DNA of 64,000 bases from Bin55 sp965203735 (GTDB taxonomy: Bacteria; Pseudomonadota; Gammaproteobacteria; Pseudomonadales; Azotimanducaceae): the NCBI GenBank assembly GCA_965203735.1, contig OZ241909.1, forward strand, positions 1,612,001 through 1,676,000, read 5' to 3'. Every line of letters begins with the position of its first letter. The stretch's first letter is position 1. This document shows, one piece after another, positions 63,989 through 64,000 of this stretch. The translations under genes were made by a program, and so were the position numbers. Under the pieces are notes generated by a model that was given only the letters and a program-made list of their open reading frames with translations, did no database searches and was not told where the DNA came from.

Positions 63989-64000
63989 GTTTGTTTGTTC

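Overview
This window looks like a chromosomal piece of a gammaproteobacterium, probably an uncultured environmental heterotroph. That is inference. It rests on a single-chain PurL of the gamma/betaproteobacterial length with its own glutaminase domain, a formate-dependent PurT, a selAB operon, a ParB-like protein of the type carried by PFGI-1-class integrative elements, and a catabolic gene set (IorAB-like oxidoreductase, P450, TauD, sulfatase, acyl-CoA dehydrogenase, amidohydrolases). Base composition looks near 50% GC except for the clearly GC-richer group II intron.

Layout. 1-16.1 kb is housekeeping: a membrane methyltransferase cut by the left edge, 3-methyladenine glycosylase, ADP-ribosylglycohydrolase, an iorAB pair, purL, an RDD protein, purT, selA-selB and a beta-hydroxyacid dehydrogenase. 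16.1-23.1 kb is rearranged: a membrane-anchored helical-repeat gene (C0) lies between two copies of the dehydrogenase/ParB convergent junction, and the ParB-like gene is split by a complete 2.86 kb group II intron. 23.1-36 kb is accessory and catabolic: SDR, orphan antitoxin, DUF4143 ATPase, P450, a BsuBI/PstI-type restriction-modification pair, sulfatase, TauD-like dioxygenase, acyl-CoA dehydrogenase, an avidin-like protein and an exported amidohydrolase. 36-58.7 kb is the striking part: eleven further members of the C0 family fill about 22 kb. Three C-type genes on + (one with an in-frame amber stop) face four tandem two-gene B-A cassettes on -, and a predicted HExxH metalloprotease lipoprotein sits at the convergence point. 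59-64 kb carries an AbiE toxin-antitoxin pair flanked by a degenerate copy of its neighbour's 3' end, a two-winged-helix regulator and another amidohydrolase.

The A, B and C proteins share a repeat of roughly 35 residues (W-A-x-x-D-P type) and two C-terminal signatures. A and B have cleavable-looking signal peptides and are joined by a TGATG start-stop overlap in all four cassettes; C proteins have an N-terminal membrane anchor. The simplest reading is an envelope-located multi-protein system in which A and B act as partners and C is the membrane-tethered form. Its function cannot be deduced from the sequence. It is my candidate for the undescribed system here.
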